Part shown: positions 1 to 7,519 of the stretch, piece after piece
Position numbering within the stretch: position 1 is the first letter of the stretch
How the letters are laid out: every line of letters begins with the position of its first letter
DNA from: an uncultured Clostridia bacterium
GTDB taxonomy: Bacteria; Bacillota; Clostridia; Christensenellales; UBA3700
NCBI GenBank assembly: GCA_937880755.1
Contig: CALGRX010000008.1
Coordinates: forward strand, 1-64,000
Direction: 5' to 3'
Length of the DNA stretch: 64,000 nucleotides
Position numbers and translations under genes: made by a program
The notes under the pieces: model-generated
Databases searched by the model: none
What the model was told of the DNA's origin: nothing
What the model saw: only the letters and a program-made list of their open reading frames with translations

Positions 1-57
1 GTGTATTTTTTCGTGTTTATACTTAGTATTTGCCGTGTTTTCCGAGGTTTCTCCCCA

Positions 58-233
58 CTCGTCGGAGTCACCAAAAAATAAGGAACGACAACCGTCGTTC
101 CTTATTTTTTGTTACTCCCTGCGTATAATCGAATAGACGAGCAACCACCAACTTTCAATATCCATCAAGTTGCATTGCGAGCGTTTTCGCATCCGTAGGA
201 TATTCGCCGATAGGCGAACTTCTCGTCGGAGTC
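58..233. repeat. Composite flanking repeat, copy A
   Basis: Begins CTCGTCGGAGTC then TCACCAAAAA, followed by a perfect 17-bp hairpin (arms 73-89 and 94-110, loop AACC), then GTTACTCCCTGCGT (111-124). It ends with a TTCGCC-GATA-GGCGAA mini-hairpin (203-218) and a second CTCGTCGGAGTC (222-233). The same modules in the same order and orientation recur at 5769-5862 on the other side of the R-M/Kiwa genes, but with a different hairpin stem. The 17-bp hairpin could act as a bidirectional terminator because it is A-rich on one side and T-rich on the other. Confidence 0.7.
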
Positions 234-597
234 ATATCCTTTTTAATTGTCCCCTCGCCTGCAATCGAATAGACTCGTCTCATCAAGTTTAACAATACAA
301 TATGCCAAAAAGATACTTATTATGTGAAAAACAAAAAAATGAATGAAAACTTCTTGGCGAATACAAAGTTTCTCTTGATTTATAATTTGCAGTACGCTAA
401 AATGGTATTAGATATTAATGAAAACTTGCAAAATAGTAGTATATGATAATTTCTTATAGATAAAGACATGAAAAAGTCGCAAGGAGTTCATGAACACAAT
501 TTAAAACTTGGTAAAATATAAAAATGCAAAAGTCTACTATACGTCCAAACATGACATAGCCGATATAATAGAAATTATTGAGTCAAAAAATATAATA

Positions 598-616
598 TAT
601 GACAAATTTTGTCATA
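598..616. promoter_or_regulatory. Palindrome upstream of the first methyltransferase
   Basis: TATGACAAA-T-TTTGTCATA is a perfect 9-bp inverted repeat with a one-base centre, 48 bp ahead of the start codon and just downstream of a TATAAT-like hexamer at 591-596. Its position suggests an operator controlling the R-M operon. No C-protein gene is present, so autoregulation by the methyltransferase or by the Kiwa genes is speculation. Confidence 0.45.
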
Positions 617-664
617 TTTAATAACATATACTTAATTTAAGGAATAACAGGAGCATGTAGAATC

Positions 665-1669
665 ATGTCTTTTGAAATATGGAATAGAAGATACACAGGA
701 AGTAAATATAAACTTGCCGATTGGATATTTGATATAATTGATAAGTATTGCAATGGAGATTCCTTCTGCGATATTTTTGCAGGTACGGGAATAATTTCAT
801 ACCATGCTATTTCTAAGATGCAATCGATTATATTGAATGATTTTCTATTCTCCAATGAGATTATATATAAGGCTTTTTTTCTTCAAGAAGCTTATGATGT
901 TGATAAAATAAGTAAATATAAAGAGCTTTTTCAATCTTATGGAGAAATAAAACTAAAGCCAAACTACGTTTCTAAAAATTATGGCAACAAGTTTTTTTCT
1001 ATAAACGACGCCTTGAAGATCGGTGAAGTTAGAGAAACTATTGAAAAAGCGATAGACTTAAACGAAAAAGAAAAGTCTATTTTAATAGCGTCGTTGTTAT
1101 ATTCAGCTGATAAAGTGGCAAATACAGTGGGACATTATGATGCGTATATAAAAGGACATAAAATTCCGGACAAATTCAATTTTGAGTTAATACACCCATA
1201 TCAAACTAATGCTAATGTGGAAATCTATCGTAAAGATGCAAATGTATTAGCGAAAGAATTACAATGTGACATCGTTTATATAGACCCGCCCTATAATTCA
1301 AGACAATATAGCCGTTTCTATCATGTTCTTGAAAACATTGCAACTTGGAAAAAACCTAGACTTTATGGTGTAGCGTTCAAACCTGAGCCTGAAAACATGA
1401 GTGAATACTGTAAAAGTTCTGCATTAACGGCTTTTTCCTCTCTTATAAAAGACTTAAAGTGCAAATACATCGTAGTATCTTACAATAACACGTATGCTTC
1501 AAAAAGCAGTTCTTCTACAAATAAAATGACTCTTGACAATATTAAAAAGGTTTTGTCCGAAAAAGGAACTCTTACTTGCTTTGAAAAATCACACCAGTTT
1601 TTCAACGCAGGGAAAACTAAATTTGCAGACCACAAAGAATTAATCTTTTTAGTTGAGGTAAATGACTAA
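665..1669 (+). CDS. D12-class DNA adenine-N6 methyltransferase (R-M, first)
   Basis: A 334-residue SAM-dependent DNA adenine methylase that should protect one strand of the recognition site of the neighbouring endonuclease. Visible motifs are YTGSK near the N-terminus, the SAM-binding FAGTG at residues 38-42 and the catalytic DPPY at 207-210, followed by NSRQYSRFYHVLENIA, which is typical of this D12 (Dam-superfamily) subfamily. The motif order (SAM motif first, DPPY later) fits the alpha group. The ATG at 665 is preceded by AGGAG at 649-653; an earlier ATG at 655 is followed at once by TAG. The gene ends TAATG, overlapping the next start by one base, which implies translational coupling. Codon use is markedly AT-rich compared with genes beyond 6 kb, which suggests transfer. 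The recognition sequence cannot be read from sequence. Confidence 0.88.
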   Translation: MSFEIWNRRYTGSKYKLADWIFDIIDKYCNGDSFCDIFAGTGIISYHAISKMQSIILNDFLFSNEIIYKAFFLQEAYDVDKISKYKELFQSYGEIKLKPNYVSKNYGNKFFSINDALKIGEVRETIEKAIDLNEKEKSILIASLLYSADKVANTVGHYDAYIKGHKIPDKFNFELIHPYQTNANVEIYRKDANVLAKELQCDIVYIDPPYNSRQYSRFYHVLENIATWKKPRLYGVAFKPEPENMSEYCKSSALTAFSSLIKDLKCKYIVVSYNNTYASKSSSSTNKMTLDNIKKVLSEKGTLTCFEKSHQFFNAGKTKFADHKELIFLVEVND

Positions 1670-2589
1670 TGGAAAAGAATAAGAAAATTAACAGTGAATT
1701 TAATCGTTCTCCCTTTTTCTATGTAGGCGATAAGTTTAAGTTATTATCTCAGTTAAGAGAAAACTTTCCTAAAGATATAGAAAGACTTGTTGAGCCGTTT
1801 TGTGGTGGAGGAAGCGTTTTCTTAAATACGCCTGCAAAGGAATATGTATTAAACGATATTGATAACAATATGGTTGCTCTTCACAAATTTCTAATTGCAT
1901 ACAGCAAAAATGAAACGGAGTTTTGGGCAAACGTTGAAAAAATTATAAATCAATATCACCTATCTGCAACTTATAAAGGAATGGTTGTTCCTCAAGAATT
2001 AAGAGCCGAATTCCCTAAAACGTATTTTGCAAAATATAACAAAGAAGCATATGCCGCGCTAAGAAGTGATTACAACGCTCACAAAGATGATTTAATGAGA
2101 TTGTACATGCTACTTATATATGGATTTAATAGAATGATAAGATTTAATGCAAAAGGCGATTTTAATCTTCCTGTTGGAAACGTGGATTTTAATGACAATG
2201 TGGTTAAAGCATTAAATTCTTATTTTAATTATGTCAGAGATAGACAAATACAATTTTTTAGTATGGATTTTGAAGAGTTTTTAAATTCTTTAGAATTATC
2301 CGAAAAAGACTTTGTTTATTTAGACCCACCTTATTTGATTACCTTTAGTGAATACACCAAGTTATGGGACGAAGATTGTGAAATGCGTCTTATTAAAGTT
2401 TTGGATGAATTGAACGAACGTGGTATAAGATTTGCAGTATCAAATGTTTTATGGCATAGAAAGAAGTACAACGGGACTTTTAATTTGTGGGCTCAAAAAT
2501 ACAATATTGTTAGAGTAAAAAGCAATTATATTAGTTTTAACGATAATACAGACAAGGACACTTACGAAGTCCTTGTTAAGAACTATTGA
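1669..2589 (+). CDS. Dam/DpnII-like DNA adenine-N6 methyltransferase (R-M, second)
   Basis: A 306-residue Dam-family adenine methylase. The N-terminal FFYVGDKFKLL resembles the FxKWxGGKxxLL of Dam/DpnII enzymes. FCGGGSVF at 44-51 is the SAM-binding motif and DPPY at 219-222 the catalytic motif. It is of a different subfamily from the enzyme before it. Two distinct adenine methylases beside a single endonuclease is the usual arrangement when the target is asymmetric and each strand needs its own enzyme. It starts inside the TAATG junction with the upstream gene and ends 7 bp before the likely endonuclease start, so the three form one operon. Composition is AT-rich like its neighbours. Confidence 0.88.
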   Translation: MEKNKKINSEFNRSPFFYVGDKFKLLSQLRENFPKDIERLVEPFCGGGSVFLNTPAKEYVLNDIDNNMVALHKFLIAYSKNETEFWANVEKIINQYHLSATYKGMVVPQELRAEFPKTYFAKYNKEAYAALRSDYNAHKDDLMRLYMLLIYGFNRMIRFNAKGDFNLPVGNVDFNDNVVKALNSYFNYVRDRQIQFFSMDFEEFLNSLELSEKDFVYLDPPYLITFSEYTKLWDEDCEMRLIKVLDELNERGIRFAVSNVLWHRKKYNGTFNLWAQKYNIVRVKSNYISFNDNTDKDTYEVLVKNY

Positions 2590-2596
2590 GGTTGAT

Positions 2597-4162
2597 ATGA
2601 GTAAAGAAAGAGCAAAAGAATACAAACCATTATCGTTTTCTACAACCATGAGAAATCCCGCAAGAATTGCAGCGTTCTTAAACTGTATATTGCCTTATGA
2701 AGGACAAATTCTTACTAACGCAGTAATAGACCAAGTTGCGATAAATTTAATTAAAAAGAAACTTTATGTTCCTGTTGCGGTAAATAAAAATCCTGCGTGG
2801 AAGTCTGTTCTTATTTCTGAAGAGGAATTCGATGTCGCAACTGCTATAGAGATAAAAGAAGCAAGCCCGCAACAGCATAAGGAAGCAGGATTCGAAGAAG
2901 GTTGGCCTTCAAGATTTGATACGTGGTATAAACTTCCTATGGAATTTGGCTTCATTTGCTATGAAATGGACAAGCCTATCTTAGTTTCTACTACAGGACA
3001 CATGCTAATTGATGCCTTAAACGAAACACCTGCAAATGATGAAAAAATTCAAAAGGTATTTTTAAATGCCTTAATGAAATATCAAACAAGTAATCCATTT
3101 AGGAAAAATGCAAACGATAACGCTCCTCTTCCACTTCTTTTGAGAGTCATAAAACGCTTAAAAGAAGATAAAGAAGAAAATGATGCCGGTATATTCAGAA
3201 GCGAATTATCATTGATAATTTGTTGGCCCAATAACGATGCGGAAAAATTATATCTCACTATTAAAGATTTAAGAAAGAAATACGGATTTAATTATGGCGA
3301 CGAAATCGTTTACGAGCGTTGTTTGAAATTGTTGGGCGTTGGACCTGATAAGAAAAAACGCTTCAAAATAGAACATATCACAAGTGAAGCTGTTGATGAA
3401 TTTATACGTAAGATGCGTATAACAGGCATTGTTTCTCTTAGAGGAAACGGTCGATTCCTCGATTTTAACAGTTTCGAAATTGATAATATCAACTATATAT
3501 TAGATAATTACAGTACTTACCCAAAATTCACATCAAAAGAAAAGTATTTTGAATATATGGGCGCAGTAGATTCAAATGTTCTTTCTACACATGAAATAAA
3601 GCAAGAAAATATTGATGATGCTAGACAAAAAACCTTAAATGAATGGGTTGCTAATTATTCTAAGGAAGATATTATTAAAGAACTTTATATTGTTTGCGGT
3701 AAAGGAGAAAGTAAAAATCCTGTCTTGCGCATTATAGATAAGCCTACAAGATTCGAATTTTTAACGAGTGTTGCCTTAAAACAACACTTTGACGGTTTGG
3801 AAGTAAGACCTAATTATCATGTAGATGACGAAGGTTTACCTACATTTACTGCGGCAGGTGGATTGGCTGATATTGAATGTTTTGATACCGACAATAATCC
3901 CCTCGTTGAAGTTACGTTAATGACGGCACGTACACAAGCAACAAATGAAATGCCTGCGATAACTAGACATTTGCAAGAGGCAAAAGAGAAATACCCCGAC
4001 AAACTTGTTTTCTCTCTTCTAGTAGCACCGTCAATCCATGCAGATACTAAATATATGGCGGGATATTCAAAGTTTCAGTACAAAGTCGATATTTTAACTT
4101 ACACTACTGAAGAATTTATTAATAATATAACAAAAGTTGAAAAAATAAAAGCATTACTGTAG
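2597..4162 (+). CDS. AlwI-family type II restriction endonuclease
   Basis: A protein of about 521 residues whose N-terminus (KPLSFSTTMRNPARI) carries the signature I associate with the AlwI restriction endonuclease family, type IIS-like enzymes cutting outside short asymmetric sites. The likely PD-(D/E)xK centre lies in the C-terminal third: Asp425 (in LADIEC) and Glu438-Val-Thr (in LVEVTL), a variant lacking the usual lysine. The ATG at 2597 is chosen because GAGG lies five bases upstream; a longer frame starting at 2573 would overlap the methylase gene and has no better ribosome site. It is the last gene of the R-M operon, 42 bp before the membrane protein gene. Family members cut GGATC or GAGTC-type sites, but the specificity here is unknown. 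Confidence 0.82.
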   Translation: MSKERAKEYKPLSFSTTMRNPARIAAFLNCILPYEGQILTNAVIDQVAINLIKKKLYVPVAVNKNPAWKSVLISEEEFDVATAIEIKEASPQQHKEAGFEEGWPSRFDTWYKLPMEFGFICYEMDKPILVSTTGHMLIDALNETPANDEKIQKVFLNALMKYQTSNPFRKNANDNAPLPLLLRVIKRLKEDKEENDAGIFRSELSLIICWPNNDAEKLYLTIKDLRKKYGFNYGDEIVYERCLKLLGVGPDKKKRFKIEHITSEAVDEFIRKMRITGIVSLRGNGRFLDFNSFEIDNINYILDNYSTYPKFTSKEKYFEYMGAVDSNVLSTHEIKQENIDDARQKTLNEWVANYSKEDIIKELYIVCGKGESKNPVLRIIDKPTRFEFLTSVALKQHFDGLEVRPNYHVDDEGLPTFTAAGGLADIECFDTDNNPLVEVTLMTARTQATNEMPAITRHLQEAKEKYPDKLVFSLLVAPSIHADTKYMAGYSKFQYKVDILTYTTEEFINNITKVEKIKALL

Positions 4163-4204
4163 AAATAATTTAATTGTTATATAGGAACAAAGGAGGATTT
4201 ATAT

Positions 4205-4753
4205 ATGAGTGGATTTGTAAAATTATTATGGTCTTTAGTTTCATTGATTCCTCTGTTCTTTGTGCTAATGTTAGTGTTTTTCGCTGATTATTTTTGGGGC
4301 AAAACGATGCCGTATTCGTTACTATTTGCAATAATTTCCACTATTATACTTGTAGCTTTATTAATTATAGGACTTGTCATAATTAAATGCCTTATTAAAA
4401 AGCTTAATGGTATATCGTTTGAAATTGAAGAAATCGAAAGTAAAGACGAAACTGTAGCATCAAGCATTATGACTTATTTGCTCCCTTTAATAACTATTAC
4501 CTTTAATGAAATAAATTGGATAGCCTTTGCAGGTTTAGTTGTTGTAATGCTCATTTTACTTTGCCTAACAAGAGTTGTATTACTCAATCCTCTACTATAT
4601 TTCTTCGGGTATAAATATTACACAATTAAAGCCAAAAGTGGTGCCAAATACACTCTTATTACACGGACAGAAAAATTTAATAAAAATAACAAAAAAATCA
4701 TGGTAGAGATATTTGACGATATCTATATTGAATTGGAGGATACAAATGTTTAA
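4205..4753 (+). CDS. kwaA: Kiwa-type membrane protein KwaA (probable)
   Basis: A 182-residue membrane protein with hydrophobic segments at about 7-28, 38-62, 86-100 and 104-124, then a short C-terminal domain starting NPLLYFFGYKYY and continuing YTLITRTE. Size, topology and this post-membrane motif match what I recall of KwaA, the membrane component of the Kiwa anti-phage system. The next gene encodes a DUF4868-like protein as expected for KwaB, and overlaps by 8 bp. In published Kiwa work KwaA is the membrane sensor and KwaB the cytosolic DNA-binding effector. A strong AGGAGG (4191-4196) precedes the start. The call rests mainly on gene order plus topology, since KwaA is poorly conserved. 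An alternative is an unrelated small membrane effector. Confidence 0.7.
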   Translation: MSGFVKLLWSLVSLIPLFFVLMLVFFADYFWGKTMPYSLLFAIISTIILVALLIIGLVIIKCLIKKLNGISFEIEEIESKDETVASSIMTYLLPLITITFNEINWIAFAGLVVVMLILLCLTRVVLLNPLLYFFGYKYYTIKAKSGAKYTLITRTEKFNKNNKKIMVEIFDDIYIELEDTNV

Positions 4754-5642
4754 TCAAGGAAGCACGGTTTTTTTACTTGCAGCGAAAAAGAACGAATTTA
4801 AGGTTTGTAGATTGAACTGTGACAACACAGTAAAATCATTGTTTATTGAAGTGTTTAATACTTCTCTTAAAGAAAATATTAACGAATATGAAGAAATCTT
4901 ATTTCAATTAGGTTATCAATTGAATGATGATGAAATATGGAAAATTGATAATTTTAATATTCCACCAGAAATAATTTATGCTTTGGAAAATCCTGATGCA
5001 ATAGATTTATATTCGCCTGCAGATGAAACGGGTATAACAGTGGACGGGTATTATATCAAAAGCATTTTCATGGGAGAAATTGTAAATAATAAACACTTAA
5101 TAAAATTTCAAAGATTTGAAAAATCTCAAATTTTAAAAAGGAAAAAGCGTGCTATCATTTACAAAAACAATATGTTTATAAAAAATGAAGATTTCTGCTT
5201 GAATATTCTTGACGCTTTAGATGCAATTTATTACAATAATACGTTCAAATTTATTAACTATACAAACGCAAATAAAGTTTTGCCTTTAGGAGAATATTAT
5301 AGAGAAGCAACTCAAGCAGAAGTAGATATTTTTAAAGCATTAGAAATGTTTACATTAAGTAACGAGGCTTCTTTCGATAAGTATGCGTCTGCTCACAATG
5401 TTAGAGGTCAAATCGCAAAAATATTAGATAGCAAGGTTTTGGCTCAACATACTGCACACCAATTAAAAGAAATAGCAATTTCTTATAATATAAATATAGA
5501 TGTTCAAGATGATAAGATAGTTATCCCAACAGAAAAGAAAGATATTAAATATTTCTTAACTTTCTTGTCAGAGAAAATATATAAAGGTCCTTTGTCGGGA
5601 AAAACACTTATTTCAAGTAGCACGCGAGAAAAAGAAGAATAG
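4746..5642 (+). CDS. kwaB: Kiwa-type DUF4868 protein KwaB (probable)
   Basis: A protein of about 298 residues starting at the ATG at 4746, with GGAGG at 4735-4739. A longer frame from 4713 lacks this signal. Features resembling DUF4868/KwaB are the central segment RAIIYKNNMFI with an acidic LDALDAIYYNNTFKFIN stretch, and the C-terminal FLTFLSEKIYKGPLSG followed by a Thr/Ser/Lys-rich end. No transmembrane segment is present, so it should be cytosolic, held near the membrane by KwaA. It overlaps kwaA by 8 bp, so the two are co-translated. It is the last gene of the AT-rich cassette, followed by three hairpins. Known KwaB proteins bind DNA and act against phage after KwaA senses infection; that role is inferred here from family and context. 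Confidence 0.72.
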   Translation: MFNQGSTVFLLAAKKNEFKVCRLNCDNTVKSLFIEVFNTSLKENINEYEEILFQLGYQLNDDEIWKIDNFNIPPEIIYALENPDAIDLYSPADETGITVDGYYIKSIFMGEIVNNKHLIKFQRFEKSQILKRKKRAIIYKNNMFIKNEDFCLNILDALDAIYYNNTFKFINYTNANKVLPLGEYYREATQAEVDIFKALEMFTLSNEASFDKYASAHNVRGQIAKILDSKVLAQHTAHQLKEIAISYNINIDVQDDKIVIPTEKKDIKYFLTFLSEKIYKGPLSGKTLISSSTREKEE

Positions 5643-5696
5643 TACATATTATTCCAATGTTGGGCGGGAATTATTAGCTTTAATAGTAAAATTTAT

Positions 5697-5730
5697 AGGG
5701 TGGGACTAAGTGTCCTGCCCTTAATTTTAT
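5697..5730 (+). terminator. Terminator after kwaB
   Basis: AGGGTGGGAC / GTCCTGCCCT form a 10-bp stem with two G-U pairs around a five-base loop (5707-5711), followed by TAATTTTAT. A second perfect hairpin, GAGCGTAAAA / TTTTACGCTC, follows at 5735-5762. Confidence 0.65.
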
Positions 5731-5768
5731 AAAAGAGCGTAAAAATTGTGCGTTTTACGCTCAAATTG

Positions 5769-5870
5769 GCTCACCAAAAATTTACACCACAACGAATTGT
5801 GGTGTAAATTCTGGTACTCCCTGCGTGCAAGTTCGCCGTTAGGCGAAATTCTCGTTGGAGTCTTATGTTT
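5769..5870. repeat. Composite flanking repeat, copy B
   Basis: TCACCAAAAA (5771-5780), a perfect 14-bp hairpin (5779-5792 with 5797-5810, loop CGAA), TACTCCCTGCGT (5815-5826), a TTCGCC-GTTA-GGCGAA mini-hairpin (5832-5847) and CTCGTTGGAGTC (5851-5862). Order and orientation match copy A at 58-233. The long hairpin has a different sequence in each copy, so the flanks and the fold are conserved but the stem is not. Confidence 0.7.
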
Positions 5871-5918
5871 TCCAACTCGTTTTACTTATTTTTGACACAA
5901 AACTTCGGCGAGGCTATA

Positions 5919-5947
5919 TTGACAACTATCCAAAACAGCAGTAAAAT
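5919..5947 (+). promoter_or_regulatory. Sigma-70-type promoter for the SDR gene
   Basis: TTGACA at 5919-5924 and TAAAAT at 5942-5947 with a 17-bp spacer, 36 bp ahead of the start codon at 5983, which has its own AAGGAG site. Confidence 0.6.
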
Positions 5948-5982
5948 TATTGTAGTATAAACTACTAAAAGGAGTAAATATT

Positions 5983-6813
5983 ATGGCTAACGTATGTGTA
6001 ATAACGGGTGGCGGAAGCGGTATGGGACTTGCTGCTGCCAAATTTATGCCAAAAGACAAAATCATCGTAATATCGGGTAGAACGATAAGCAAACTCGAGG
6101 TTGCGGTTGCCGAGTTGAAAGCGTTGGGATACGACGCTTATGCAAAAGCGTGCGACACTTCCGACAGAGAAAGCGTAAAAGAATTGGTGGCTTTTGCATC
6201 TTCGCTCGGCGAAATCAAAAACGTCATCAATGCGGCGGGAGTCTCCCCTGCTATGAAGGGAACGCAAGAGAGCATTTTGCGTATCAACGCTTTGGGAACG
6301 GTTTACGTAAACCAAGAATTTTCTAAGGTTATGTCAAAAGGAAGCGTTATCGTGGACGTATCTTCCAACTCCGCATACATTTTGCCTTCTTTCTTAATCA
6401 ACAAAAAGGTGTATGCTCTTGCCGAGACCGACGAGGCTACGTTCTTGAAAAAACTCGTCAAAAAGAGTAACCTCGCCAAGGGAGAATATCAACGCAAAGG
6501 CTTTGCCTACTCTCTCTCCAAGAACTTTGTCGTTTGGTATGCGCAAAAGTGTGCCTTCGAATACGGCAAAAAAGGCATCAGAGTTGCTTCTTTGAGCCCG
6601 GGACTTATCGCAACCGATATGGGCAACCTCGAAAAGAAAGACGGCGGAATGCTTATTCCTTTCTCTTGCGAAGAAAGAATGGGTACGCCTGAAGAACTCG
6701 GCTTTGCAATCGCCAGCCTTGCCGACGAGCGCAACGGCTACCTTGCCGGCGTGGATATACTCTGCGACGGCGGTAGCACCTACGGCATGAAAGAATTTAA
6801 GAAGAAAAAATAA
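5983..6813 (+). CDS. SDR-family oxidoreductase
   Basis: A 276-residue classical short-chain dehydrogenase/reductase. The Rossmann glycine motif TGGGSGMG lies at residues 8-15, NAAG in the middle, the catalytic Ser in DVSSNSA, and the Tyr-Lys pair in YSLSK. The C-terminal half carries SPGLIATDM and a DGGSTYG end typical of the fold. Between the Ser and Tyr motifs is an insertion of about 40 residues, longer than in small FabG-type members. A clear AAGGAG ribosome site and a TTGACA promoter precede it, and a T-rich hairpin follows, so it is probably monocistronic. It is the first gene right of the cassette and has the higher-GC codon use of the rest of the window. The substrate cannot be inferred. 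Confidence 0.88.
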   Translation: MANVCVITGGGSGMGLAAAKFMPKDKIIVISGRTISKLEVAVAELKALGYDAYAKACDTSDRESVKELVAFASSLGEIKNVINAAGVSPAMKGTQESILRINALGTVYVNQEFSKVMSKGSVIVDVSSNSAYILPSFLINKKVYALAETDEATFLKKLVKKSNLAKGEYQRKGFAYSLSKNFVVWYAQKCAFEYGKKGIRVASLSPGLIATDMGNLEKKDGGMLIPFSCEERMGTPEELGFAIASLADERNGYLAGVDILCDGGSTYGMKEFKKKK

Positions 6814-6842
6814 ACCGCCAAATTTAGACGAAAACATCCTTC

Positions 6843-6883
6843 GCCACTTCTAAGCAATATAGGTTTAGAGGTGGCTAATTTTT
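6843..6883 (+). terminator. Terminator after the SDR gene
   Basis: GCCACTTCTAA (6843-6853) pairs with TTAGAGGTGGC (6865-6875) with one G-U pair and is followed by TAATTTTTA. Confidence 0.7.
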
Positions 6884-6922
6884 ACGTCGTTCTATTTTTG
6901 GACAAGGCGTATAAAATATAAT

Positions 6923-7519
6923 ATGAACACAATTTACGTCGTGATGATGATTGGGTCGCTACTGCTCGTGACGATTACCGCACCGGAGTCGGCGCTAAGC
7001 ATTATGCTTGGCGGAGCAAAGAGCGCAATAGGATTGTCTGTGTCGCTGTGCGCAATATACACCGTTTGGTTGTCGGTGTTGCAAGTCATAGACAAAACGG
7101 GAATGGGCAAAGCGCTCAGCAAAGCCTTTAAGCCTTTGACCAAAAAACTCTTTAAGGGGGAGAGCGACCTAGCCTTGGAATATATCACACTCAACTTCTC
7201 CGCCAATCTATTAGGTATGGGCGGAGCGGCAACTCCCCTCGGTATAAAGGCAATGGAATATATGCAAGACGGCTCGGACAAGGCAAGCGACAATATGATA
7301 TTGTTCGTAGTCATCAACGCAACGTCAATCCAACTCTTGCCCGCAACTATCATTGGTCTTAGGGCGAGCAAAGGGTCTGCTTCCGCCTCGGATATAATTT
7401 TGCCAAGCCTCATTGCCACCACTTTCTCCACGCTTATAGGGGTAATTTTGTGCAAGGTATTGGCGGGCAAAAAAGTGAAAAACAAACAAGATCTTTTGCC
7501 TCTGAAAAACATAAAATGA
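6923..7519 (+). CDS. spmA: Spore maturation protein A
   Basis: A 198-residue integral membrane protein of the nucleoside-recognition (Gate) family. Its length, the segment LNFSANLLGMGGAATPLGIK and the following NMILFVVINATSIQLLP are characteristic of SpmA. In Bacillus, SpmA and SpmB are needed for dehydration of the spore core. At least four hydrophobic segments are visible. There is no Shine-Dalgarno site near the ATG at 6923, and -10-like hexamers (TATAAA at 6910-6915, TATAAT at 6917-6922) sit directly upstream, so the transcript may be leaderless. The gene ends in an ATGA overlap with spmB, so the two are co-translated. With cwlD near 49 kb this points to a sporulating ancestor. Confidence 0.88.
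   Translation: MNTIYVVMMIGSLLLVTITAPESALSIMLGGAKSAIGLSVSLCAIYTVWLSVLQVIDKTGMGKALSKAFKPLTKKLFKGESDLALEYITLNFSANLLGMGGAATPLGIKAMEYMQDGSDKASDNMILFVVINATSIQLLPATIIGLRASKGSASASDIILPSLIATTFSTLIGVILCKVLAGKKVKNKQDLLPLKNIK

Larger units (their letters stand above)
1..664. other. Non-coding left flank of the defence cassette
   Basis: No convincing gene is visible. A short open frame runs off the left window edge and stops at about position 81, so the tail of a truncated upstream gene cannot be excluded. The stretch holds repeat copy A (58-233), the word AATCGAATAGAC twice (127-138 and 265-276), a strongly AT-rich segment from about 290 to 590, and a palindrome just ahead of the first methyltransferase gene. 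Confidence 0.6.
5643..5982. other. Hairpin-rich right flank of the defence cassette
   Basis: No gene is visible. The stretch contains three successive inverted repeats (5697-5721, 5735-5762, 5779-5810), repeat copy B, and the promoter of the downstream oxidoreductase. Confidence 0.6.

Noticed and set aside
2573..2596. Upstream start for the restriction endonuclease
   Set aside because: It lies inside the methylase gene and lacks a ribosome site, while the ATG at 2597 has GAGG five bases upstream.
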